DNA of 64,000 bases from JACVRN01 sp036389255. GTDB lineage: Bacteria > Acidobacteriota > Blastocatellia > Pyrinomonadales > Pyrinomonadaceae. This document shows, in pieces, positions 55,704 to 64,000 of the stretch. Position 1 is the first letter of the stretch, and every line of letters starts with the position of its first letter. The position numbers and the translations under genes were made by a program. Location of the stretch: assembly GCA_036389255.1 (NCBI GenBank), contig DASVQI010000041.1, positions 62,001 to 126,000 of the forward strand, in the 5' to 3' direction. The notes under the pieces were generated by a model. It was not told where the DNA came from and did not search any database. It was given only the letters and a program-made list of their open reading frames with translations.

Positions 55704-55741
55704 CTACGGCTTAGCTCTCTTTTCTTTCAACCTTCTTCCAT

Positions 55742-57868
55742 TTACTGATTGATGCCCATTTGGGTGAGCATGAAGGCGAAGTCGAAGGCTATCTCACGAA
55801 GCGCGTCGTAGCGGCCTGATGAGCCGCCGTGGCCCGCGCCCATGTTGGTCTTCAAAAGCACGGGGTTGTTGTCGGTCTTGGTGGCGCGGAGCTTGGCCGC
55901 GAACTTTGCGCCTTCCCAGTAGGGAACCTGGCTGTCGTTCAGGGAAACCTTGATGAGCATCGCCGGATAGTTCTGCGGCTTTATCTGGTCGTAGGGCGAG
56001 TAGGATTTGATGTACTCGTAGGCTTTGGGCTCGTTCGGGTTGCCCCATTCGAGATATTCGCTTGTCGTCAAAGGAAGGCTTGCGTCGAGCATGGTGTTGA
56101 TGACATCTACGAATGGAACCTGCGCGACTACGGCTTTGAAGAGGTCGGGGCGCATGTTTACGACCGCGCCTACGAGGAGCCCTCCGGCGCTCCCGCCCTG
56201 TATGACCAAGCGCTGGCTATTGGTGTAGCGCTCTCTGATTAGATATTCGGCTGAGCTGATGAAGTCCGTGAAGGTGTTCTTCTTGAACATCATGCGCCCC
56301 TGCTCGCGCCAGTCTTCGCCCATCTCTCCGCCGCCGCGTATGTGCGCTATGGCGAAGATGACGCCACGGTCAAGCAGGCTCAGGCGTGTGGAAGAGAAGC
56401 TCGGCGGAAGTGAATAGCCGTATGACCCGTAGCCGTAGAGCAGCAAGGGATTCTTGCCGTCCATCTTCAAGCCTTTTTTGTAGACGATGGAGATGGGGAT
56501 GCGCGTGCCGTCCGATGCTGTGGCAAACGCGCGCTCGGACGTGTAGAGCGAGGCGTTGTAGCCCGGCACTTCCGTCTGCTTCAGGAGCTTTCGCTCCCTC
56601 GTCGTCATGTCATAATCGAAGACGGAGTTCGGCGTGACAAGCGACTGGTAGCTGAAGCGAAGAGTGTTGGTGTCGAACTCTCTGTTGTTGCTGAGAGCGG
56701 TGCTGTAGACGGGCTCGGAGAATCCCACTCGGTGCGTCTTCCCGTTGGGCCTGAGGTCTATAATCTCAAGCTGCTCAAGCCCCTTCTCGTGCTCGGAGAT
56801 GACAAGGTGATTGGCGAAGAGGTCTATGTCGTCGAGCTTGACCGAAGGGCGATGCGCTATGAACTCTTTCCAGTTCTTCTTCTGCGGGCTCGCGGCGGGC
56901 GCTGTGACAACGCGGTAGTTCTTGCCGCCCTGATTCGTCCTGATGTAGAAGAGCCCGTCGCGGTGGTCTACGAAATACTTGTGCTCGCTCTGTCGCGGCT
57001 CTATGAGCTTCAATTCACCGGCGGGCTGCGCCGTAGGGATGTAGCGGACTTCCGACGTGAGCTTGCTCTCGGACACCAAGAAGACGTAACGCTTGTCGCG
57101 CGAGCGATAGGACTCAACGTCGTACAGCTCATCCTTTTCATCGTAGAGCAGCTCGCTTTTATCCGCGCCCAGCGTGTGACGATAGAACTTGTCGCGCCTT
57201 TTTGTGACCGCGTCCTCCGTGCTGTAAAAGAGCGTGCGGTTGTCTGCGGCCCACGAGACATCGCCCACCCTCTCAATCTTCTCGGGATAGAGCTGGCCCG
57301 TGCGCAGGTCTTTGACCTGTAGCGTGTATTGACGATAGCCGGTCGTGTCCGTCGTGTAAGCCAGAAGATTTCCGTCGTCGCTCACATTGTAAGCGCCGAG
57401 CCCCAGATATTTGTGGCCGCGCGCAAGCTCGTTCAAGTCCAGCACCACCTCTTCGGGCGCGGAAAGCGTCTCGCGCTTGCGTGCGTAGATTGGATACTGC
57501 TTGCCCTTCTCCGTGCGCGAGTAATAGAAGTAGTTGCCTTCACGATAAGGGACGTTCACGTCCGTCTCCTTCAAGTGGCCCACCATCTCCTGATAGAGCG
57601 TCTGCCGCAAGCCTTCCGTCGGCTTCATGAAGGCGTCCGCGTAAGCGTTCTCGGCCTCCAGATATTTAATGACTTCGGGGTTCGTCTTCTCACGAAGCCA
57701 GAAGTAGTTGTCCACACGCTTGTCGCCGTTGGTCGTCTCTTCTTTAGGAATCTTTCTGGCCACGGGCGGCGTAAGTGCGTTCTGGTTAGTTTGAGCCATA
57801 GAGAGCGAGAAAGAGAAGATGATAGAGAATGCTAAAAGCTGTCGAAGGATTAGAAGTTGTTTTCTCAT
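55742..57868 (-). CDS. Prolyl oligopeptidase-family (S9A) protease
   Basis: 708 residues with a signal peptide (LLAFSIIFSFSLSMAQ), an N-terminal beta-propeller and the alpha/beta hydrolase catalytic domain. The nucleophile Ser560 lies in GGSAGG; SLNDSQVPYW and GAGHGGSSGRYD supply the Asp and His. HIRGGGEMGEDWREQG is typical of oligopeptidase B/prolyl oligopeptidase. Exported, so probably periplasmic peptide degradation, perhaps feeding the receptor encoded upstream. Confidence 0.93.
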   Translation of the reverse strand: MRKQLLILRQLLAFSIIFSFSLSMAQTNQNALTPPVARKIPKEETTNGDKRVDNYFWLREKTNPEVIKYLEAENAYADAFMKPTEGLRQTLYQEMVGHLKETDVNVPYREGNYFYYSRTEKGKQYPIYARKRETLSAPEEVVLDLNELARGHKYLGLGAYNVSDDGNLLAYTTDTTGYRQYTLQVKDLRTGQLYPEKIERVGDVSWAADNRTLFYSTEDAVTKRRDKFYRHTLGADKSELLYDEKDELYDVESYRSRDKRYVFLVSESKLTSEVRYIPTAQPAGELKLIEPRQSEHKYFVDHRDGLFYIRTNQGGKNYRVVTAPAASPQKKNWKEFIAHRPSVKLDDIDLFANHLVISEHEKGLEQLEIIDLRPNGKTHRVGFSEPVYSTALSNNREFDTNTLRFSYQSLVTPNSVFDYDMTTRERKLLKQTEVPGYNASLYTSERAFATASDGTRIPISIVYKKGLKMDGKNPLLLYGYGSYGYSLPPSFSSTRLSLLDRGVIFAIAHIRGGGEMGEDWREQGRMMFKKNTFTDFISSAEYLIRERYTNSQRLVIQGGSAGGLLVGAVVNMRPDLFKAVVAQVPFVDVINTMLDASLPLTTSEYLEWGNPNEPKAYEYIKSYSPYDQIKPQNYPAMLIKVSLNDSQVPYWEGAKFAAKLRATKTDNNPVLLKTNMGAGHGGSSGRYDALREIAFDFAFMLTQMGINQ

Positions 57869-57888
57869 GTCTTCTTATAATCTTGTTA

Positions 57889-57936
57889 CTGAAAGCAACA
57901 GGCCGCCAATTTAATTGAGGCAGCCTGTCGCTTTCA
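57889..57936 (-). terminator. Hairpin after the receptor gene
   Basis: CTGAAAGCAACAGGC pairs with GCCTGTCGCTTTCAG (one mismatch), enclosing CAATTTAATTG. Confidence 0.65.
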
Positions 57937-57958
57937 GCGCGGAAAAATAGTCCGCAAG

Positions 57959-60900
57959 TTAAAAGTTCAGCTTGAGGCCGAACTGGAACTGTCTGGGGTC
58001 GAAGGCAGCCGTCGGGCGGCTGTAGTAGCGACCGTTGGAGGCTCGCTGGCCAAAGGCGTTGACGTCCTGAAAGAACGGAGTCGCTGCGGCCTCGTTGAAC
58101 CGGTTGAAGAGGTTAAAGCCTTCGGCGATTATCTCAAGGTTCGTGCGCTCGCCAAAGCGTATGACGCGCGCCAGACGCATGTCGAACGAAGCGTACGAGT
58201 GAGTGATGCCGAAGTTGCGCGGAAGGCTTCCGCCCTCAGACAAAAACGGCGGAAGAACAAGAAGCCCGCTAGCGGTAACGCTCGGGCGCTCGTTCGTGCC
58301 CTGAAGGTCTACGTTCTGGTCAGCGCCGCTCAGTATGTTGAACGGGCGGCCCGATGAGATTTCAAAGATGGGCGCGAGTATGAAGTCCGCGAAGGCCCTG
58401 CGCCAGCCGGATGCGCCGCGCCATGCCGGGGGCGACATAATCACCGCGCTGAAGACGAAGCGGTGGCGCTGGTCAAAGAGCGAATCGGCGCGCTCGCCCC
58501 GCAGGTTGCGGTTATTCTGCGGCTTCAAAAGCGTCTGCAAGTCCGAAGAATCGTCAATCGAATGCGACCATGTATAGCTGGCCAGAAACTGGAAGTTGTT
58601 CGAGAAGCGCTTCTTCAAATCTATGTTCAGAGCATTGTAGTTGGCATTGCCGATTGAACTTTGCGCGTTGACGTCTCCGAAAGGCGAGATGATGTTCGTA
58701 GGCGTCGCCAGCGTTCCGGCAAGCTGCGCGTCGAAGACCGCCTTCGGCACGCCGTTGGCTCCCGTCAGGAAGTAGTTCGGCCCCGACGGACGGAAGAAGT
58801 TCACCGCGAAGGGCAGCACTACACGACCGCGCGGCCCCTGCACTATCAACCCCGGAATGACTACGGCGAAGGTTTCGCCGGTCAGGGGATTGGTAAAGGT
58901 GGAGCCGGGCGCTGTCGTCGGGAAGAGGCCGGAGCCTGCCAGAAGCAGCGCCGAAAGGCTGTTGGTTGTAGCCGCCGAGCCCGCATAGCGGCGGAAGTTT
59001 GCCAGCAGAAGGTCTTGCCTGACTTCGTTGACATCAATCGGCAGAGGCAGGTGGTGCGTTCCTACAAACAGGTAGCTCGCAGAGATGGACATGTCTCTGG
59101 TCAACTGCCGCTCGATTGTGAAGTTGGCCTGATTGGCGTAGGCGTACTCGAAGTCCTTCGACACGGGAAGCGTGAAGGGCAGGAGTGAGCCGAAGCCGGG
59201 GAAGGTCTGGTCGTTGAAGCGCTGGCGTCCGAACTGGTACTGCGTTCCAGCCGCCACGCCCGGAGTCACTACGCCCGCGCCGCAGATGCCCGGCGTTCCT
59301 GCTCCGGGCACGCAGACGGTTCCTTGAAAGACCTGCACGGCGTTGAGAAGCGCAGTCGGATTGGGGCTCCCCTGAAGAAGCGTGGCCTGCTGCTGCTGCG
59401 CCGCGTCCGCGATGTCGGAGTTGAAGCCGACGGCCAGAAGCGGGTGGTCGTAGAAGAGGCCGTAGGCCCCGCGAATCACAGTCTTGCCGTCGTTCCACGG
59501 ATCCCACGCCACGGCGAAGCGCGGAGCCCAGTTGTTGTAGTCACGCGGGAAGCCCTGCTGAACTTTCAGCACGTCCTGCGCGGCGGTAATGTCGGCTGCC
59601 GAAAGATTGATTCCCGAAAGCGGGTCTCTAAAGGGGACAGCCGGAATCTGGTCGGTCAGCTCAACGTCATAGCGCACACCATAGTTAAGCGTCAGGTTCG
59701 GCCTAATCTTCCACGAATCCTGCGCGAAGAAGGCGAAGGGCTTGTTGCCGAGCTTGCTGACGGGATTGCCGAAGCCTTCGATGAAGCTGCTGGGGAAGCC
59801 CAGCCCGTACTGCTGCGTGGGCGTGAAATCCGGCGCGCCCGCAAAGGCCGCGTTGATGGTCGTGGCGGAGAGCCCGCCGAAGTTAAAGAGTCCCGCGAAG
59901 TTCAGCTCAAAGACCGCCGAAGGAATGTTGACGAAGTTGAAGTCCGCGCCGAGCTTGAAGGTGTGATTGCCCGCGACTATGTTCAGATTGTCCGCGAACT
60001 GGTAGCGCGTCTCCGTGCGAATGACCGGCGAGAAAAGCTCGCGGCCTATGAAGCCCGTGCCCGTGATGTTGAAGGCTACGGCGTCGCCATTCTGCGATTT
60101 GAAGGTAGCGCGGCGCACGCCGAAGTTGACGCGCGCTTCGTTCACCATGTTGTTTGAAAGAATCGAGTTCAGAGACATGACGGCTGCGGTGTCGCGCAAG
60201 GTCTGCGCGCCCGTGCGCGAGACATCGTTCTGTCCCAAAGACTGGTTCTGTGACTCTACCTGTATGCCCGTCAGGTCGCTCGTGTTGTAGCCGAAGCGGA
60301 ACGTCAGCAGGTTGCTCTTGTCTATGTTGTGATCAAGTCGGAATGAAGAGAAGTTCGTTCTATCCGTGACGGGAAAGATTCTCTGCAAGTTCAGAAGCGG
60401 CCTGAAGGCTATGAACTGCCCCTGAGCGTTGACCGTATTCACAGGCACAGGAGCGCCGCTCAACAGAAAACGTGTTCCCACAGCGCCGGGCGCAATCGGA
60501 GTCAGGCCCGACGGATTAAAAGCGGTGGAGACGAGCGGGGCAACGATTAAAGGATTGGTGCCTAGCAGAGCCGTGTTGCCGCCGCTTGATGCAAGGTAAG
60601 CATAGTTGACCGCGAGCCCGAATACCTGTACGCCCTGCGGGGCCGTGGCCGGATTTCCGAAGAGCGCGTTCGCCGTCGTAAGCAGCCCGTTGATGTAGGC
60701 AGCCTGAGCAGCCGTGATGTTGCCGAAGGTCTGCGCCGTCGGGAAAAGGGCTGCCGTCGCGCCGAGCGCCGCCGGAAGCGCAGGAATAGTTACCGAGCTA
60801 TTCAAGGCTTGCGGGCCTTCGCCCTTGACGTTGCTCGTAAAGAAGCCCGACTCGTTGCGCTGTCTTCGCTCGTAGGATGCGAAGAAGAAGGTGCGGTCAC

Positions 60901-61831
60901 GATTCAAGGGGCCGCCGAGAGTCGCGCCGTACTGCGCGCGCGTAAACGGAGCTTTATCGTCTCCGGTGGTGGCGCGCAGGAACTCTACGGGCGTGAATGG
61001 ATTGTTGGCCTGAAAACTCTTGTGTCGCAGGAAGCCGAAGACGTTGCCGCGAAGCTGGTTCGTGCCGCCTTTGGTGACGACGTTGACGACGCCGCCTGCG
61101 GCGCGACCGAACTCGGCCGCGTAAGAGTTGCTGACGACCTGAAACTCCTGCACAGCCTCCTGTGAAACCGTGGTGCGAGCGGCGTTGACGGAATTGTCCG
61201 TGTTGTCCGCGCCGTCAACCTGCACAAGGTTGGAGCGTCCGCGCTGGCCGCCGAAGTTCAGGCCCGAAGTCGGCGCGGGCCCGATGGGCCGCCCGTTGTC
61301 GCGCGTGACGGTCGAGGTCGTCAGCGCAAACGACAGGTAGTTGCGCTCGTTTATCGGCAGGTTATCAATGCGCTGCTGGTCTACGGTCGTCGCTACGGCC
61401 GTGCGAGAGGTTTCTACGACCTCTGTCGTAGCGCCACTGACCGTGACGGTCGCGCCTATCTCGCCAAGCTCAACGGGGATGTCTAGGTCTGCGCGCTGGC
61501 CGACCGTGAGCTTGACGCTCGGCACAACGGCTCGCTTGAAGTTCGCGGCCTCGACCGTGACTTCGTACTCGCCCGGCGTCAGGTTGATAATCTGGTAAAA
61601 GCCGTCCGCGTCGGTCGTGGCAGAGCGCTCAAGGTTAATGGCAGGGTTGCGCGCGGTGACGGTCGCGCCTGCGACGGCAGCGCCCTGCGGGTCACGCACA
61701 AACCCGCGAAGGTCTGCGGCGTTTGATTGCGCTTGGCCGGAGGCCGCGCCCGCGCATGCAAGCACTGCTGTAAACAGCAGAAGAATGTGAAGGGAAATTC
61801 GTGCCCACTGCGTAGGGAACACACGCATCAT
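57959..61831 (-). CDS. Oar-like TonB-dependent outer-membrane receptor
   Basis: 1290 residues. Signal peptide (LLLFTAVLACAGAASGQ), a carboxypeptidase-regulatory domain (about 35-120, DLRGFVRDPQGAAVAGATVTA), a plug-like segment (about 130-270, RTAVATTVDQQRIDNLPINERNYLSFAL, AAGGVVNVVTKGGTNQLRG) and a large barrel ending in PRQFQFGLKLNF. Acidobacteria hold many such paralogues for uptake or binding of large substrates. ATG 61831 or 61828; AAGGAGA precedes. The next gene downstream on the same strand is the secreted protease. Confidence 0.92.
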   Translation of the reverse strand: MMRVFPTQWARISLHILLLFTAVLACAGAASGQAQSNAADLRGFVRDPQGAAVAGATVTARNPAINLERSATTDADGFYQIINLTPGEYEVTVEAANFKRAVVPSVKLTVGQRADLDIPVELGEIGATVTVSGATTEVVETSRTAVATTVDQQRIDNLPINERNYLSFALTTSTVTRDNGRPIGPAPTSGLNFGGQRGRSNLVQVDGADNTDNSVNAARTTVSQEAVQEFQVVSNSYAAEFGRAAGGVVNVVTKGGTNQLRGNVFGFLRHKSFQANNPFTPVEFLRATTGDDKAPFTRAQYGATLGGPLNRDRTFFFASYERRQRNESGFFTSNVKGEGPQALNSSVTIPALPAALGATAALFPTAQTFGNITAAQAAYINGLLTTANALFGNPATAPQGVQVFGLAVNYAYLASSGGNTALLGTNPLIVAPLVSTAFNPSGLTPIAPGAVGTRFLLSGAPVPVNTVNAQGQFIAFRPLLNLQRIFPVTDRTNFSSFRLDHNIDKSNLLTFRFGYNTSDLTGIQVESQNQSLGQNDVSRTGAQTLRDTAAVMSLNSILSNNMVNEARVNFGVRRATFKSQNGDAVAFNITGTGFIGRELFSPVIRTETRYQFADNLNIVAGNHTFKLGADFNFVNIPSAVFELNFAGLFNFGGLSATTINAAFAGAPDFTPTQQYGLGFPSSFIEGFGNPVSKLGNKPFAFFAQDSWKIRPNLTLNYGVRYDVELTDQIPAVPFRDPLSGINLSAADITAAQDVLKVQQGFPRDYNNWAPRFAVAWDPWNDGKTVIRGAYGLFYDHPLLAVGFNSDIADAAQQQQATLLQGSPNPTALLNAVQVFQGTVCVPGAGTPGICGAGVVTPGVAAGTQYQFGRQRFNDQTFPGFGSLLPFTLPVSKDFEYAYANQANFTIERQLTRDMSISASYLFVGTHHLPLPIDVNEVRQDLLLANFRRYAGSAATTNSLSALLLAGSGLFPTTAPGSTFTNPLTGETFAVVIPGLIVQGPRGRVVLPFAVNFFRPSGPNYFLTGANGVPKAVFDAQLAGTLATPTNIISPFGDVNAQSSIGNANYNALNIDLKKRFSNNFQFLASYTWSHSIDDSSDLQTLLKPQNNRNLRGERADSLFDQRHRFVFSAVIMSPPAWRGASGWRRAFADFILAPIFEISSGRPFNILSGADQNVDLQGTNERPSVTASGLLVLPPFLSEGGSLPRNFGITHSYASFDMRLARVIRFGERTNLEIIAEGFNLFNRFNEAAATPFFQDVNAFGQRASNGRYYSRPTAAFDPRQFQFGLKLNF

Positions 61832-62228
61832 GGTAAGTCTCCTTGAATCGGAAGAACGGTTTGATTGAAAAAGTCAAAAGCAAATCTCTCTTCAGCTTCA
61901 GGCCCTGTGACCGGCCCCTAGCGCGGCAGACAAAGTGGCGGCGGACTCAACCGCGCTCTTCTGAAAAGAGGTTTGCAAAAAGAAACTCTTGTAAATTAGA
62001 GATTAGGCTCGCGCGTTACCTTCGGGAGCGGAACTGAAAACGGCGGTCATTAATGACCCGACAGATGAGAGCCAGCCTGTGAAGGCTTTTCCGCCTCTCT
62101 GTCTCGGTTTCTCGCGCTTGGCCTTTGTACCGCAAAACAACCGACCGTGGCAAGCAAAAAGCAATACAAAAGAGATTGATTCACGGGCTCATTGTCTCAT
62201 TGATTCAATGAGCCGGTGAATAAATGAA
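61832..62228. other. Intergenic region
   Basis: No gene seen. It should carry the receptor promoter (minus strand), for which I find no convincing boxes. The inverted repeat at 62174-62233 closes it on the right. Confidence 0.4.
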
Positions 62229-62233
62229 TCAAT
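62174..62233 (-). terminator. Inverted repeat after the FAD oxidoreductase gene
   Basis: TTGATTCACGGGCTCATTG pairs imperfectly with CAATGAGCCGGTGAA and a following TGAATCAA. It overlaps the stop codon region of the gene read on the minus strand. The build resembles the palindrome behind pabB. Confidence 0.6.
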
Positions 62234-63410
62234 TTCTCGTCGCTCTTGCGAGGCGGCGGCGCAGGCGCTCGCTCGCGCCTGCCAGATGTATGGCGGACGC
62301 GGCCAAGCCGGGGACGAAGGCGGCGCGGCGAAGAAGCGACGAGACGCGCAGGCGCGCATTGAACCGGGCGCCGTATTGAGCGCGATAATCGTCGGCAAGC
62401 TCCGCGAAGGCTTCGCCCCCGCGAAGCTGTTCCAGCCGACGCGCAATCACGCCTGCCACCATCTCGCCGCTCTCAAGAGCCATCAGCATCCCGCTTCCCG
62501 TGAAAGGGTCTATAAAGGAGGCGGCATCGCCTATGGCAAGGAGGCCGCGCGCGTGCACCAAATTGCGGCGTCCGAAGCTTTGGAGCGCCACGCTCAGCCA
62601 TGGCGAGGCCGCGCTTGCGCGCTCAAGCGTGAGCCTTGCGCGCTCGTTAGAGCAGACAAGCTCGCGCATGACCCGCTCGGGGTCGCTGCCAAGCCGCCTG
62701 ACATCGCTCGCGCGCGCAATGAAGCAGAGATTACTGAGGCCATTTTCGACAGCGCTTAAACCGCCGTAGCCGCCTCTATAGAAGTAGATTTCGCAATGCC
62801 CGGCCTGAACGCGCGCGTTCTCAAGATGCGCTTTGAAGGCCACCAGAGACGCACGCGCCTTCTGCCGGTGGGCCGCGCCGCTTTCTACGTGCCTGACCAG
62901 AGCGCAAGCCCTGCCCGTGGCGTCAATCGTGATGAGAGAGAGAGCTTGGAGCGGGCCGCCCACGTTCGTCTTCAACTCTACGCCGCGCACAGTTCCCTTC
63001 TCTATTATCAAATCATGCGCCTGCGTCTCTTCCAGCACCGTCGCCCCGGCCTCGCGCGCTCGCTCCAGAAGGCGCGCGTCCATCTCCGCCCTGCTCAGTC
63101 CCAGAGCGCCGCCTTGCTCTTCACCGAACCACTCGCTGGGCACGGAAACCCTTCGCCCCCGCCCGGAATAAAAGACAGTCTCGGTCAAACGCGCTCCGCC
63201 CGCCGCCGTCATTCGTTCGTCAACACCCAGCTTCTCAAAGTGCCGCAGGCATTCGGGAGAGATGAATTCGCCGCACAGCTTCTCGCGCGGAAATCTTTTC
63301 TGCTCGACAAGCAGCACGCGCGCGCCCAGCCGCGAGAGGTGAATCGCGGCGCTCGTCCCGGCAGGCCCAGCGCCCGCGACGACTACATCATATTGTCTCT
63401 CTCTCACCAT
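62229..63410 (-). CDS. FAD-dependent oxidoreductase (geranylgeranyl-reductase/halogenase-like)
   Basis: 393 residues. FAD-binding GAGPAG at 13-18, the second dinucleotide segment IGDAASFIDPFTGSGMLMALESGE and a CGEFISPECLRHFEKLGV segment place it in the GGR/PHBH-like group. Such enzymes hydroxylate or reduce aromatic or isoprenoid compounds. It overlaps by 23 bases the methyltransferase gene upstream. Next to type III polyketide synthases this pair modifies alkyl-resorcinols or -pyrones; the synthase would lie past 64,000. Confidence 0.88.
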   Translation of the reverse strand: MVRERQYDVVVAGAGPAGTSAAIHLSRLGARVLLVEQKRFPREKLCGEFISPECLRHFEKLGVDERMTAAGGARLTETVFYSGRGRRVSVPSEWFGEEQGGALGLSRAEMDARLLERAREAGATVLEETQAHDLIIEKGTVRGVELKTNVGGPLQALSLITIDATGRACALVRHVESGAAHRQKARASLVAFKAHLENARVQAGHCEIYFYRGGYGGLSAVENGLSNLCFIARASDVRRLGSDPERVMRELVCSNERARLTLERASAASPWLSVALQSFGRRNLVHARGLLAIGDAASFIDPFTGSGMLMALESGEMVAGVIARRLEQLRGGEAFAELADDYRAQYGARFNARLRVSSLLRRAAFVPGLAASAIHLAGASERLRRRLARATRN

Positions 63411-64000
63411 CCCTCATTTTCCTTGCGCTTAAGACCAGACGAAAGGGGAAGCGGCGCTTGACGGATACGTCCTGAAGATGCGCGCCTGCGGCTAGGGCGA
63501 GAAGCTCTCCGGGGCGAAAGCTTCTCAGGATTGAGAGCGCGCCGTCTTCGCGTATCAAACGATTGTGCAGAAAGAGACGGCCTACGGTCGTGTATAGATA
63601 GTAGGCCACAGCGTGACGGTGCAGGTCTATGACGAAGATTCCGCGCCGCGCCACACGCGACATCTCCGAAAGCACAAGCCTGACCTGCTCTTCCCTCAGA
63701 TGATGCGTGAAGAGCGAGCAGATACTGTAATCGAAGGCGTCGTCAGCGAAAGGCAGCCTCAAGGCATCGCCTCGCACAGCGCTGATGAAAGAGAAGCTTT
63801 CAGACTCTTCCAGAATCGCGCGGGCAGAGCGTGCGTTTAGCTCAAGTCCCGTGAGCCGCGCCCGTCTTCCGGACGCATCGGCCCAGCCAGCCGCGACTCT
63901 GAGCAACTCGCCTGAGCCAGCGCCCACGTCCAGAAGCGAAAACTCACGGAGTCCTTCGCGCTCTATCTCGGCCAGCACGGAGCGGCGCATGGCGCTCGAA
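63388..64000 (-). CDS. Class I SAM methyltransferase, 5' end beyond the window
   Basis: At least 200 residues. Motif I LLDVGAGSGELL near residue 20 of the visible ATG (63990) and LRLPFADDAFDYSICSLFTHHLREEQ further on define a UbiE-like small-molecule methyltransferase. Relatives have 30-40 residues before motif I, and the frame remains open through 64000, so the true start is probably outside. Possible O-methylation of the product made with the adjacent oxidoreductase. Confidence 0.82.
   Translation of the reverse strand, partial: SSAMRRSVLAEIEREGLREFSLLDVGAGSGELLRVAAGWADASGRRARLTGLELNARSARAILEESESFSFISAVRGDALRLPFADDAFDYSICSLFTHHLREEQVRLVLSEMSRVARRGIFVIDLHRHAVAYYLYTTVGRLFLHNRLIREDGALSILRSFRPGELLALAAGAHLQDVSVKRRFPFRLVLSARKMRDGERETI

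Noticed and set aside
59324..60157. 277-codon plus-strand frame
   Set aside because: Antisense shadow of the large receptor gene, with arginine/valine-rich composition and no recognisable domain.

Overview
The window is a chromosome fragment of about 57-60% GC, most probably from an acidobacterium of the Blastocatellia/Pyrinomonas type. The evidence is indirect: a very large Oar-like TonB-dependent receptor with an N-terminal carboxypeptidase-regulatory domain, a smaller relative of it, a sigma-54 regulator next to a PDZ/GAF/PAS histidine kinase, a bacterial AP2-fold protein, BBP7-type outer-membrane barrels, and hairpin-filled intergenic gaps. No rRNA or tRNA gene and no insertion sequence was found.

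Layout. 0-3 kb: thioredoxin reductase, a RelE-type toxin-antitoxin pair, an exported unknown and an HxlR regulator. 3-6.5 kb: GAF histidine kinase plus a REC-GGDEF response regulator, a two-component route to cyclic di-GMP. 6.7-15 kb: glycosidase-like protein, sigma-54 regulator, membrane histidine kinase, outer-membrane receptor. 15-31 kb is housekeeping: M16 protease, metallo-beta-lactamase-fold enzyme, purB, purS-purQ and purL, pabB-pabC, class I aldolase, thioredoxin-fold proteins, a stand-alone SRA-like protein and an exported truncated haemoglobin. 31-34 kb: two tandem BBP7-like barrels, one frameshifted. 34-43.5 kb: glyoxalase II-like hydrolase, AmrS, HAD hydrolase, NagZ, QueG, AP2-like protein, MoaA and ThiC with a TPP riboswitch. 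43.6-50 kb: exported unknowns, NurA nuclease with a HAS-barrel-like neighbour, TPR protein, YVTN propeller.

50-55.7 kb is an accessory island with lower GC. It holds an orphan beta-class DNA methyltransferase bracketed by related inverted repeats, a small exported protein, an 0.5-kb array of degenerate 21-bp repeats in front of an unknown gene, a soluble Ser/Thr kinase and a hicBA pair. The kinase gene is followed by a sequence with the features of an integron attC site; the small exported gene and hicBA are each followed by an attC-like left half. I read this as an integrase-less cassette cluster. 55.7-64 kb: S9 oligopeptidase, the Oar-like receptor, then an FAD oxidoreductase and a methyltransferase cut by the window edge, a pair often found behind type III polyketide synthases.

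A recurring feature is a set of long imperfect hairpins that fill the gap between neighbouring genes. Three share a GTGACGAG-type arm and run almost to the start codons of purB, purL and nurA. One hairpin of the same kind lies in frame inside purL.
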